From NCBI GenBank assembly GCA_017469785.1, contig JAFUFU010000008.1:130642-194641 (forward strand): a stretch of 64,000 nucleotides of DNA, read 5' to 3'. How positions within the stretch are numbered: position 1 is the stretch's first letter; each line of letters begins with the position of its first letter. The DNA is from Treponema sp. GTDB lineage: Bacteria > Spirochaetota > Spirochaetia > Treponematales > Treponemataceae. Below are positions 51,495 through 59,273 of this stretch, piece by piece. The notes beneath the pieces were generated by a model. The model did no database searches. It was not told the DNA's origin and worked only from the letters and a program-made list of their open reading frames with translations. Position numbers and translations under genes: made by a program.

Positions 51495-52433
51495 ATGACA
51501 GAACTCATCACACAACTGAAAAAAGCACTTGATTCTGCGGATGCTGTAATCATCGGTTCTGGAGCCGGGCTTTCCACTTCGGCGGGATTCACCTACTCTG
51601 GAGAGCGATTTGAAAAATATTTTTCTGACTTTGCCGCCCGCTATGGCTTTAAGGACATGTATTCTGGCGGCTTTTACCCCTACGAGAGTCTTGAAGAACA
51701 TTGGGCTTACTGGAGCCGCTACATTATGATTAACCGCTACATGACGGCTCCCAAGCCGGTTTACGAGGATTTGCTTTCCCTTGTGGACGGCAAGGACTAT
51801 TTTGTGATTACCACGAATGTTGACCATTGCTTTCAGAAAGCAGGCTTTGACAAAAAGCGGCTCTACTACACTCAAGGCGACTACGGCCTTTTTCAGTGCT
51901 CAAAGCCTTGCCACCAGAAGACTTACGACAACGAAGAGAGTGTCCGTGCCATGTGGGAGGCTCAAGGTTTTTCTGTTCAATGTCATGCTGAGCTTGATTC
52001 AGCATCTATTAAGAGTGGGGAAAAGATTCCGAATCAGGTTCGGAATGACAGCGAAAAGATTCCGGCAATGACAATTCCATCTGAGCTCATTCCCCGCTGC
52101 CCCGTCTGCGGTAAGCCCATGAGCATGAATCTTCGGGCGGACGACACTTTCGTGCAGGATGAGGGCTGGTACAAGGCGGCGGAGAGCTACGAGGATTTTC
52201 TGACCACGCGGAAAGCGGCTGACGGCGGGCGCGTGCTCTTTTTGGAACTGGGTGTGGGCGGGAACACGCCGGGCATCATCAAGTATCCTTTCTGGCAGAT
52301 GACGGCGCAAAATCCTAATGCTACCTACGCCTGTATCAATTTTGGCGAGGCTGCGGTTCCAAAGGAAATAGCTGATAACTCAATCTGCATAAATGCTGAC
52401 ATCGGACAAGTGCTAAAAGAGTTAGCGGAGTAA
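51495..52433 (+). CDS. M-class sirtuin (SirTM), protein ADP-ribosyltransferase, with in-frame repeat
   Basis: A 312-residue sirtuin. GSGAGLSTSAG (21-31) binds NAD, and TTNVDHCFQKAGF (107-119) is the active-site strand; the classical HG pair is replaced, as in SirTM enzymes, by QGDYGLFQCSKPCH. Zinc cysteines are C135, C139, C202 and C205. SirTM proteins ADP-ribosylate partner proteins and a Zn-macrodomain reverses it; that hydrolase is at 47977. Residues 163-193 (starting CHAELDSAS) are encoded by a palindromic repeat inserted in frame just before the second zinc pair. Activity is therefore uncertain. Confidence 0.88.
   Translation: MTELITQLKKALDSADAVIIGSGAGLSTSAGFTYSGERFEKYFSDFAARYGFKDMYSGGFYPYESLEEHWAYWSRYIMINRYMTAPKPVYEDLLSLVDGKDYFVITTNVDHCFQKAGFDKKRLYYTQGDYGLFQCSKPCHQKTYDNEESVRAMWEAQGFSVQCHAELDSASIKSGEKIPNQVRNDSEKIPAMTIPSELIPRCPVCGKPMSMNLRADDTFVQDEGWYKAAESYEDFLTTRKAADGGRVLFLELGVGGNTPGIIKYPFWQMTAQNPNATYACINFGEAAVPKEIADNSICINADIGQVLKELAE
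51981..52073 (+). repeat. Palindromic repeat inside the sirtuin gene
   Basis: The element begins TGTCATGCTGAGC and reaches the inverted end GGAATGACA (52042-52050), followed by a second shorter AAAGATTCCGGCAATGACA copy to 52073. The 93 bases equal 31 codons. The TGTCAT/ATGACA ends and the encoded HAELDSAS and QVRNDS are known from dispersed repeats in many bacteria. Confidence 0.8.
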
Positions 52434-53063
52434 CTTTCCCAATAAATTCGAGAGTGTCGCAAGCAGCACGAGGATTGAAAGATAGTCCGCCGCAAAAAGA
52501 AGGTAGCCCCGCTCCAAATCCAAAAAGAAAAATTGCTGGCGCAGGAACATGTATTTTGCGATTCCCCGGATTATAAAGGCATACACTCCGTAGAGGCTTA
52601 TAATGGCAATAATGATACGGGGAATAATCGGCATGGGGCGGCCTTTTAAGATTTTCCCAAGAATCATGCTTGCGTGCATTCCCAAGTGGGCGCACATAAA
52701 AATATAATACCAGTGGGAAGAGACAAGATGAGCCGTGCGGGCAAATCCCAAAGCACCTCCAACAAATTCTGACGGAACAAACCATGCCATCATCATGCCG
52801 CTCACCATGAGAAGAGCCGCGCACACAGAAAGGGCCAAATTCACCACAATCTGCATGAGGCGGTAGGGCTGGTACTTTCCCCGCAAAAGAGAGCCGTACC
52901 AGCGGTGGTTTAAGATTGTGTGGCAAATCCAAAGAAGAAGAAGTGCCATTCCCAAAATCTGATGCACTTTGTCGTCCGGGAAAAGAACGCTGCCGCCCAT
53001 GAGGACTATTGAAAGAATGGTCATCGTGATGTCGATTGGCATTCTGAGCTTTTGTGTGTTCAT
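52422..53063 (-). CDS. DUF4405-like membrane protein
   Basis: A 213-residue protein with about five membrane helices (near 12-30, 36-47, 70-95, 110-128, 145-170). Histidines in CHTILNHRW, RTAHLVSSHWYYI and CAHLGMH are spaced like haem b ligands in DUF4405 and cytochrome-type membrane proteins. It may carry electrons in the membrane for the redox genes nearby. The 3' end overlaps the sirtuin gene by 12 bases (convergent). Confidence 0.68.
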   Translation of the reverse strand: MNTQKLRMPIDITMTILSIVLMGGSVLFPDDKVHQILGMALLLLWICHTILNHRWYGSLLRGKYQPYRLMQIVVNLALSVCAALLMVSGMMMAWFVPSEFVGGALGFARTAHLVSSHWYYIFMCAHLGMHASMILGKILKGRPMPIIPRIIIAIISLYGVYAFIIRGIAKYMFLRQQFFFLDLERGYLLFAADYLSILVLLATLSNLLGKLLR

Positions 53064-53084
53064 AAAGATTTATGTTCTCGTTTT

Positions 53085-54836
53085 TTAAAGTGCCTTGACA
53101 TCTTCAACAATCTGCTCTGTCGTCATGCCGCAATCACGCAGAAGTTCAGCCGGATTGTAGCGGTCGTAGAATTTCTTTCCAAGGCCGTAATTTTTCACCA
53201 GCATTTTGCTTGAGCCGTAGAAGGAAGCGATTTTCTGGCCGAAGCCGCCTTCAAGGATTCCGTCTTCAATGGTGATTACGAGCTGATGATTCTTTTCAAG
53301 CTCCCGCAAGAGTTTTTCGTCAAGACCAGAAGCGAAGCGCGGGTTTATCAATGTTGGCGTAAATCCGCATTTTTCCTTGATTGCGGCGGCAACTTCTTCT
53401 CCTTTCTGGTAAAAATCCCCCAAAGCGATGACGGCAACTTTTTCGCCATTCTGCTCAATCTTGAAGCGGTTCAAATCATCATAATTTTTGTCTGCCGGGC
53501 GGTGGGTCACCTGGTTTCCCGGAATCAGAATCAAAACTGGATTATCTTTTTGGTCAATGCTCCAGTCCAGCATGGAAATATATTCTTCCGCACTGGAAGG
53601 GCAAAGGACCACAAGATTCGGGATATTTGTAAAAGCCGCGAGACCGAAAATGCCCAGATGAGTCACATCTGTAAGTCCGTCAAACGAAGAATAATTCATG
53701 AGCATGGTGACGGGAGTTTTGTTGATGCAGACATCCTGGGAAATCTGGTCGTAGGCTCTCTGCAGGAAAGTCATGTTCGTGACCACGAGAGGCTTTGCTC
53801 CGTTCTTTGCGATTCCAGAAGCAATCGCTACGGCCGCTTCTTCCGCAATTCCCGTGTCGATGTACTGATTTCCGAGAATTTTCCGCTCTTTTGGGCCAAG
53901 TCCCACAGCCATTGGCATTGCGGGCGTGACTACGACAAAATCCTTATCTTTTTTTGCTTTTTCTACTATATATTGGCTGGTCATTCCGAAATAAGACTCG
54001 CCGCCTCCAAAATTCACCGTGGGCTTTCCCGTAGAGCGGTCGAATGGCATGCACCAGTGCCAGCTTTCCTTGTCTTTTTCTGCAAGCTCGTAGCCTTTGC
54101 CTTTTTGGGTGTGAATGTGGACAACCACAGGATGATTTGAATCCTTAACTTGCTGGAAGACTTTGATGAGGGAAGCAATGTCGTTGCCCTTTTCCTCGTA
54201 GACATAATCAAGCCCAAAGGCAGTGAACCAGTTATTTTCTGCCTTGCCCTTTGAATCGCGGAGGGCTTTGAGATTTTTGTAGATTCCTCCGTGTGTCTCC
54301 GCGATTGCCATTTCGTTGTCGTTCACTACGATGATGAAATTTGAGTTGAGCTCGCTTCCCGCAACGCTCAGGGCTTCCATTGCTTCTCCGCCAGAAAGGG
54401 AGCCGTCACCGATAATCGCCACGATGTTTTCTTTTTTGCCCAAAATGTCACGGCCTTTTGCCAGTCCCAAAGCCAGTGCGATTGAAGTGGAAGTGTGCCC
54501 GATATTGAAAAAATCATGCTCGCTTTCATCAGGATTTGTGTAGCCTGAATCTTCCGAAAAACGCTTGTCGTCAAAGTAGCCGGCTTTTCTTCCCGTGAGC
54601 ATTTTGTGGGCGTAGGCCTGATGGGAAACATCGAAGACGAATTTGTCCTTTGGAGAGTCAAAAACATAATGAAGCGCGATTGTTGCTTCCACAAAGCCAA
54701 AGTTGGGGCCAAAGTGTCCGCCGATTTTCGTAAGGCGGTTAAAGAGTCCCTCGCGGATTTCGCCTGCGATTGTCTCAAGCTCAGGAACAGAATATTTTTT
54801 TAAGTCTTTTGGTGAATTGATGCCATCTAAAATCAT
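53085..54836 (-). CDS. 1-deoxy-D-xylulose-5-phosphate synthase-like enzyme
   Basis: A 583-residue thiamine diphosphate enzyme of the Dxs/transketolase superfamily. It has DVSHQAYAHKMLTGR, GHTSTSIALALGLAKG, the TPP motif GDGSLSGGEAMEALS...NDNEMAI (near 140-175), DTGIAEEAAVAIASG and a C-terminal EDGILEGGFGQK. It is 30-50 residues shorter than typical Dxs, and some motifs differ (DVSHQAY for DVGHQAY), so it may be a specialised Dxs-like synthase. It is not next to dxr. It is transcribed alone or with the DUF4405 gene. Confidence 0.8.
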   Translation of the reverse strand: MILDGINSPKDLKKYSVPELETIAGEIREGLFNRLTKIGGHFGPNFGFVEATIALHYVFDSPKDKFVFDVSHQAYAHKMLTGRKAGYFDDKRFSEDSGYTNPDESEHDFFNIGHTSTSIALALGLAKGRDILGKKENIVAIIGDGSLSGGEAMEALSVAGSELNSNFIIVVNDNEMAIAETHGGIYKNLKALRDSKGKAENNWFTAFGLDYVYEEKGNDIASLIKVFQQVKDSNHPVVVHIHTQKGKGYELAEKDKESWHWCMPFDRSTGKPTVNFGGGESYFGMTSQYIVEKAKKDKDFVVVTPAMPMAVGLGPKERKILGNQYIDTGIAEEAAVAIASGIAKNGAKPLVVTNMTFLQRAYDQISQDVCINKTPVTMLMNYSSFDGLTDVTHLGIFGLAAFTNIPNLVVLCPSSAEEYISMLDWSIDQKDNPVLILIPGNQVTHRPADKNYDDLNRFKIEQNGEKVAVIALGDFYQKGEEVAAAIKEKCGFTPTLINPRFASGLDEKLLRELEKNHQLVITIEDGILEGGFGQKIASFYGSSKMLVKNYGLGKKFYDRYNPAELLRDCGMTTEQIVEDVKAL

Positions 54837-54960
54837 ATAAATCTCCTATATTCTATTTCATTTTATTTGTTTTTATGAAAAAAGTACAATGCTAAATTTG
54901 AATATGACTATACGCAAAAAGCATACTGTGAAAAGTTTTATCATTTTTACGATATTGCTC

Positions 54961-55803
54961 CTACTCTTTCTCAAATTCTGGCTTCCAGGCGGCGAACTGC
55001 ACGAGCTGCTCGTCGGTGCGGTGGTAGTAGCGTTCGCCCTTGTCCAGTTTTGCGATTCCAGCCATTTCCTCGGCAGTGAGAGTAAAGTTCATGATGTCAA
55101 AATTGTCCTTGATGTGCTCAACATTCTTGCTTCCGGGAATGACCACGAAGCCCATTTGTGTGTGCCAGCGGAGAATAATCTGGGCGGAAGACTTCCCGTA
55201 TTTTTTCCCCAGCTCAGAAAAAATCGGTTCTTCAATCAGGCTTTTATCGCCGTGGCCAAGAGGGTACCAGCTCATAAGGCGGATGCCGTACTTGTCCAGC
55301 GTGACCCTTAAATCCTTCTGGGTAAAATAGGGATGAGCCTCCACCTGAATGAACTGAGGCACAATTTCCCATTTTTTTTCAAGTTCTTCTATATATTTGC
55401 CCTCGAAATTGGAAATACCGATGGCGCGGGCCTTTCCATCGCGGTAAGCTTTTTCCAACTGACGGTAGCCGGAAAGCCAGTTTCCCGCCGGCTGATGAAT
55501 GTAGAGCAGATCAACATAATCTACCCCAAGCCGTTCCAGAGTTTCGTCCACCGCGTCCGGGTTTTCGTATTCCGACGGCCAGAGTTTTGTGGAAAGGTAG
55601 ATTTCTTCCCGCGCCACGCTGCTTTCTTTGATTCCCCGGCCAACAGCCCTCTCGTTCACATAAGCGTTTGCCGTATCAACAAGCCGGTAGCCCATCTTCA
55701 AAGCCTCCCTCACGCTGTTTTCTGCCTCTGCGGGAGAAAGCATAAAAGTTCCGATTCCCACCACCGGGCAGGTCTCTTTGTTGTTCAATGTGATTGTCTG
55801 CAT
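54961..55803 (-). CDS. Aldo/keto reductase
   Basis: A 280-residue NADPH-dependent reductase of the AKR5-like kind: GIGTFMLSPAEAENSVREAL, the catalytic DTANAYVNERAVG (Tyr near 50), KLWPSE (Lys near 77), IHQP, QVEAHPYFTQ and the NADPH-binding VIPGSKNVEHIKDN. Start at 55803 because AAGGAG lies upstream and the family N-terminus begins there; a further in-frame start is at 55827. It lies 25 bases after the DUF362 gene. Confidence 0.92.
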   Translation of the reverse strand: MQTITLNNKETCPVVGIGTFMLSPAEAENSVREALKMGYRLVDTANAYVNERAVGRGIKESSVAREEIYLSTKLWPSEYENPDAVDETLERLGVDYVDLLYIHQPAGNWLSGYRQLEKAYRDGKARAIGISNFEGKYIEELEKKWEIVPQFIQVEAHPYFTQKDLRVTLDKYGIRLMSWYPLGHGDKSLIEEPIFSELGKKYGKSSAQIILRWHTQMGFVVIPGSKNVEHIKDNFDIMNFTLTAEEMAGIAKLDKGERYYHRTDEQLVQFAAWKPEFEKE

Positions 55804-55828
55804 AATTTTACTCCTTCTTTCACTCATT

Positions 55829-56848
55829 TCACTTAATTTCTACCAGCTTGTAATTTCTTGAGCCGAAACCGATTTTCTCTGCGTGTTCCAAAGTGTGAAT
55901 TCCGTTGAGACTTTCAATGCGTTCTACAACGCTGCCGCCGTCCTTTGCCTTGTAGATTAAATCTACACAAGCCTGATCAAGGGCAACCGGGTCGAGAGAA
56001 GCCAAGATTCCTATATCGTGCATGTCAGGCTCAGCGGGATTTGAATCGCAGTCGCAGTCCACGCTCAAACGGTTCATTACATTCACACAGACGATTCCCT
56101 TTCCGTTTTGCATGTAGTCGCACACAGATTTTGCCGCTTCTGCCATACTTTCCAAAAATTCATTCTGGGGGCAGCTTGTCCAGCTTGTGACGGAACGGCC
56201 TGCACTGTGAATGTTAAGTTTTCCTGATTTTTTCACGCTCATTCCTGAAGCGAAACCAATTGAAAGATTTTTGATTGCGCCGCCGAATCCGCCCATTGCG
56301 TGCCCCTTAAAATGAGATAGAATCAAATATGTGTCGTAGTCCTTGAAATGAGAACCTACATAGTTTTCCTTAATCCTAAGGCCGCTCTTTACGGGAAGAG
56401 TCATGTAGCCGTCCGCATCCTGCAGATCAAATCCGTTGGCAACATCAAGAAAACCGTGCTCTTTTGCAATTTTCATGTGATTTATGTTATTGCTCCGGCC
56501 GCCGCCATAAGCCGTATTACATTCCACAATCGTTGCGTTCAATTCATCTTTTACAAGATTTTTGATGAGGGCTGGGCGCAGATAGTTCGTATTTTCGCTT
56601 TCTCCTGTGCTGACCTTTACGCCAATTTTGCCACTGGCTTTGTATCCGGTAGCCTTGTAGACCTTGACCAATGCTTCAGGAGTAATGTCGCGGATAAAGT
56701 AGACCGTCGGCACGTCCTTGTCATTCGCCGAAACTTCATGGCTCTTGTAAGTAGCTGCTTTTGGATTATCTTTTGCAAAAAGCCCAAGCCCCCCAAAAAT
56801 GAAAAAAATGGCAAGAGTCATTGTAATTCTTGAAATTGTTTTTTTCAT
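55829..56848 (-). CDS. Exported DUF362 protein
   Basis: A 339-residue protein with a signal peptide (to about residue 22, GLGLFAKD). The DUF362 core includes NATIVECNTAYGGGRSNNINHMKIAKEHGF, ILSHFKGHAMGGFGGAIKNLSIGFAS and DPVALDQACVDLI. Many relatives carry a ferredoxin domain; this one has only the CDCDSNPAEPD loop and no 4Fe-4S motif. A GGAGG site precedes the start at 56848. It sits between an acetyltransferase and an aldo/keto reductase and may belong to a redox process outside the cytoplasm. Confidence 0.8.
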   Translation of the reverse strand: MKKTISRITMTLAIFFIFGGLGLFAKDNPKAATYKSHEVSANDKDVPTVYFIRDITPEALVKVYKATGYKASGKIGVKVSTGESENTNYLRPALIKNLVKDELNATIVECNTAYGGGRSNNINHMKIAKEHGFLDVANGFDLQDADGYMTLPVKSGLRIKENYVGSHFKDYDTYLILSHFKGHAMGGFGGAIKNLSIGFASGMSVKKSGKLNIHSAGRSVTSWTSCPQNEFLESMAEAAKSVCDYMQNGKGIVCVNVMNRLSVDCDCDSNPAEPDMHDIGILASLDPVALDQACVDLIYKAKDGGSVVERIESLNGIHTLEHAEKIGFGSRNYKLVEIK

Positions 56849-56868
56849 ATTTTCCTCCATAATCCAAC

Positions 56869-57453
56869 TTATTCCTTCTGCTCATCTGGATTCTGCATCT
56901 TAATCACCTTTGCAGGGCATCCGCCCACCACAGCGTAGTCAGGCACATCCTTCGTTACCACCGCGCCCGCCGCAACTACCGCATAAGCTCCAATCGTCAC
57001 GCCGGGACAAATCGTCACGTTCATTCCAATCCATGCGTTCTTTTTTATCGTCACCTTGCCGTAGGTGTATTTTGTGTGCCGCTCGTTGAAGTCGTGGTTG
57101 ATTGTGGCGATGCGCACACCCGGCGCGACCGAGACGCCGTCCTCAAACTCGATTCCGCCCGACGCGCTCAAAATGGCCGAATGGTTGATGAAGACATTCG
57201 TCCCGAACTTGACCCGGTTCCCGAAGTCACAGATGAAGGGAGTGAGAATCCGCACATCGTCCAGCTTGCGGCCGAAAAGCTCCTCCAAGTCCTCGATGTG
57301 GCTGGGGGCGTCGGGCATCTTGGCGTTGGCCTTTGCACAGAGAACGCGGGCTCTCATCATCTCGTCCACTGCTTCCTTGAAATACGGCTCCCTCACATCG
57401 GTGGGGCCACCTTTGTCCATCAGGCTGTAAACATATCCTTTTTCGTAGTTCAT
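56869..57453 (-). CDS. Maltose/galactoside O-acetyltransferase family enzyme
   Basis: A 194-residue trimeric left-handed beta-helix acetyltransferase (LacA/Maa type). The hexapeptide repeat region is from about 70 to 185, with NHDFNERHTKYTYGKVTIKKNAWIGMNVTICPGVTIGAYAVVAAGAVVTKDVPDYAVVGGCPAKVI. An N-terminal helical part (Mac domain) is present. The start at 57453 has AAGGAGA upstream. It probably acetylates a sugar. Between DUF362 and flavodoxin genes. Confidence 0.9.
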   Translation of the reverse strand: MNYEKGYVYSLMDKGGPTDVREPYFKEAVDEMMRARVLCAKANAKMPDAPSHIEDLEELFGRKLDDVRILTPFICDFGNRVKFGTNVFINHSAILSASGGIEFEDGVSVAPGVRIATINHDFNERHTKYTYGKVTIKKNAWIGMNVTICPGVTIGAYAVVAAGAVVTKDVPDYAVVGGCPAKVIKMQNPDEQKE

Positions 57454-57470
57454 TTGATTCTCCTTATAGT

Positions 57471-58049
57471 CTACTTTCCGCTCTTCTTCACCCACTCGTC
57501 CACGACTTTTTCTGCTTCCTCACGCTCATTCTGGGCGGTGGCTCCACGGACGGCAAGGGCTTGTTTTACCGTGGCGTTTTTGTAGAGCCGCTTGATTTTT
57601 CCGTCGGTGCCGCTCACTCCGCTTCCCTCTTGGGTACAGAATGGCAGGATTGTCTTTCCGCCCAGGTCGTGCTTTTCAAGGAAGGTGTAGACCACCATGG
57701 GCAGGTCTCCCCACCAGATGGGGTAGCCGATGTAGATTGTATCGTAGCCGCTCGTGTCCACTTCCTCCTTGTAGGCCGGGCGGGCCTTTTGCTTCTGTTC
57801 GTCTTTTGCCACATCGGTGCAGGCCTTGTAGGAAGCGGGATAGTCCTTTTCAGGGATGATTTCAAAAATGTCCGAGCCTGTTTTTTCCGCAATCATCTTT
57901 GCGATAATGGCCGTGTTTCCCTCGCTGATATTTCCGACAGCATAATTTTCGCCAGTGTGGGAAAAATAGACCACCAGAGATTTTGCCGAAGCTGTGCTCA
58001 AAGTCAAAAATCCGACCAAAGCCGCCAAAAAAAGTGATTTGATTTTCAT
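57471..58049 (-). CDS. Exported flavodoxin-like protein
   Basis: A 192-residue protein. A signal peptide (MKIKSLFLAALVGFLTLSTASA) precedes a flavodoxin fold: SLVVYFSHTGENYAVGN (FMN phosphate loop), TIYIGYPIWWGDLPMVVYTFLEK, ILPFCTQEGSGVSGT. Flavodoxins are usually cytoplasmic, so a secreted version is uncommon; it suggests electron transfer in the periplasm or surface. A GGAG site precedes the start at 58049, and a family A repeat lies directly upstream. A decayed cytoplasmic paralogue follows at 58203. Confidence 0.87.
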   Translation of the reverse strand: MKIKSLFLAALVGFLTLSTASAKSLVVYFSHTGENYAVGNISEGNTAIIAKMIAEKTGSDIFEIIPEKDYPASYKACTDVAKDEQKQKARPAYKEEVDTSGYDTIYIGYPIWWGDLPMVVYTFLEKHDLGGKTILPFCTQEGSGVSGTDGKIKRLYKNATVKQALAVRGATAQNEREEAEKVVDEWVKKSGK

Positions 58050-58067
58050 AAAAATTTTCTCCTGATA

Positions 58068-58201
58068 TTTTGGGCGCATCCCTTGCCTGGTTCGACTTCG
58101 CTCACCAGGCAAGGGTCGGGCTATCCGCCGTTCCGCTATCGCTCATTCCTCACCTTGTTCGGAACGCTTCGCGCGGCTACTATCCCTTGCGCTTTTCAAC
58201 T
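58068..58201 (-). repeat. Family A intercistronic repeat, copy 3
   Basis: On the minus strand it starts AGTTGAAAAGCGCAAGGGAT, has the GCGAAGCGTTC and ATAGCCCGACC blocks and an extra CCTTGCCTGG...CCAGGCAAGG hairpin, and ends GCGCCCAAAA before the flavodoxin ribosome binding site. Same layout as copies 1 and 2. Confidence 0.75.
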
Positions 58202-58202
58202 T

Positions 58203-58489
58203 TCAATTTGCTTCAAGCCATTTTCTCACGCTGGCTTCCGCGTTATGGCAGCTGGAACCGCTGACCGCCAGTCCTTTTGCAACAATCGCCTTGGGACATA
58301 GTTTTTTGATGTCGCTTTCGCTCCTTCCCATGCCGCTTCCTGACGCCTTCGCAGCACAGCTGCTCGGAGAGTCGCTCAAAATGCTCCACCGGAGCATTTT
58401 GCCGGCTTACAGCCGTCGCTCCCTACGTGGGTACAGAATGGCAGGATTTTTTTGCCAGAATGGGAAAAATATGCGATGAGAGTTTTCAT
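58203..58489 (-). pseudogene. Decayed flavodoxin gene
   Basis: A GGAGGAAG site and ATG at 58489 lead into MKTLIAYFSHSG, the flavodoxin start without a signal peptide, fused at once to KKILPFCTHVGS from the middle of the family. A stop follows, and the C-terminal part (GMGRSESDIKKLCPKA, VSGSSCHNAEASVRKWL) continues in another frame. About 90 central residues are gone and a GGAGCATTTTG-type palindrome sits at the break. The intact exported paralogue is at 57471. Confidence 0.82.
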
Positions 58490-58586
58490 GTCTTCCTCCA
58501 TGATTTAATTCTAAAAAAGAAAGGAAGATTTGTACAATATAACTTTTGCAAGCCAGTATGTGTCTGGTGCATTGTGGAACAGAAGT

Positions 58587-58808
58587 TTACAGAGGGCGGA
58601 TGTGAAGTTCGCGGTGTCCTGCCCAATTTCCTTCAAGATTGTGGTCGTGGTAGCGATCTTCCAGAGCTTCATCGTTGGCAAGTTTAAAAATTATCCCTGC
58701 AATTTCTTTCATATCGTAACCACGTTTTTCGGCTCGTTTTAAGTCTTTTTTCATTGCAGACGTGTAATTGATGTTATACTTTGTATTAGGCATATTGAGT
58801 TTTATCAT
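58587..58808 (-). CDS. YafQ/RelE-family toxin, C-terminally short
   Basis: A 73-residue protein: YNINYTSAMKKDLKRAEKRGYDMKEIAGIIFKLANDE, RYHDHNLEGNWAGHRELHIRPL. This is the YafQ pattern (mRNA interferase that acts at the ribosome), but the family usually continues with a DWLLIY strand and a terminal THSDLF-like end, some 20 residues missing here. The lost part holds catalytic residues, so the toxin may be inactive. It overlaps the antitoxin by 4 bases. Confidence 0.78.
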   Translation of the reverse strand: MIKLNMPNTKYNINYTSAMKKDLKRAEKRGYDMKEIAGIIFKLANDEALEDRYHDHNLEGNWAGHRELHIRPL

Positions 58809-59086
58809 TTAAGCATAGCCTCCATCAATTCATCAACATTGTTATATGTTTTCACCGACTTTGGGTCTTTTCTGTATTTTTCGATGAGTTTGTCGCCTTC
58901 TTTCATTGCCTTGATTGTCTTGCGGTTTGGCTTTTCAATTCCAATCTCAAAGGGGATTCGTCCTTCCCGCAAAACAGTTTTTGTGAACACATTGTAAAGC
59001 CCTGAAACCGTCATGCCGATGTAATCACAGAATTCAGAGATTCCTTTTTTATCTTCATCGTCCAGAGTGATTGTTAAATTTGCCAT
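58805..59086 (-). CDS. RelB/DinJ-family antitoxin
   Basis: A 93-residue protein with an N-terminal ribbon-helix-helix (ANLTITLDDEDKKGISEFCDYIGMTVSGLYNVFTKTVLREGRIPFEI). It binds the toxin with its C-terminal half and represses the pair's promoter. The overlap with the toxin (ATGA) and the operator-like sequence upstream support a type II toxin-antitoxin unit. Confidence 0.88.
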   Translation of the reverse strand: MANLTITLDDEDKKGISEFCDYIGMTVSGLYNVFTKTVLREGRIPFEIGIEKPNRKTIKAMKEGDKLIEKYRKDPKSVKTYNNVDELMEAMLK

Positions 59087-59101
59087 AATATACCTCGCTT
59101 A

Positions 59102-59147
59102 TATGTGAATTACACATAATTATCACATGTTTTTCACATAAAAACAA
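59102..59147 (-). promoter_or_regulatory. Promoter and operator of the toxin-antitoxin pair
   Basis: On the minus strand TTGTTT (59147-59142), 17 bases, GATAAT (59124-59119). The palindrome TATGTGAATTACACATA (59102-59118) overlaps the start region, and ATGTG is repeated twice more in the spacer. Suits a ribbon-helix-helix repressor. The 126 bases further up to FemAB hold nothing else evident. Confidence 0.7.
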
Positions 59148-59273
59148 GTGTTAGGAGAAATGATTAGTGCGTATATCCGCCACAATAAGGGGCAGCAATT
59201 GTGGGAGCGGAGAAGCACTCCGCGGCATTGTGGATTTTTCGGTCAAGAGAGCAAGGGGCTAGTAATTTTTCCC

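Noticed and set aside
53286..54140. Plus-strand open frame opposite the Dxs-like gene
   Set aside because: Antisense to a clear enzyme with TPP motifs; no family resemblance.
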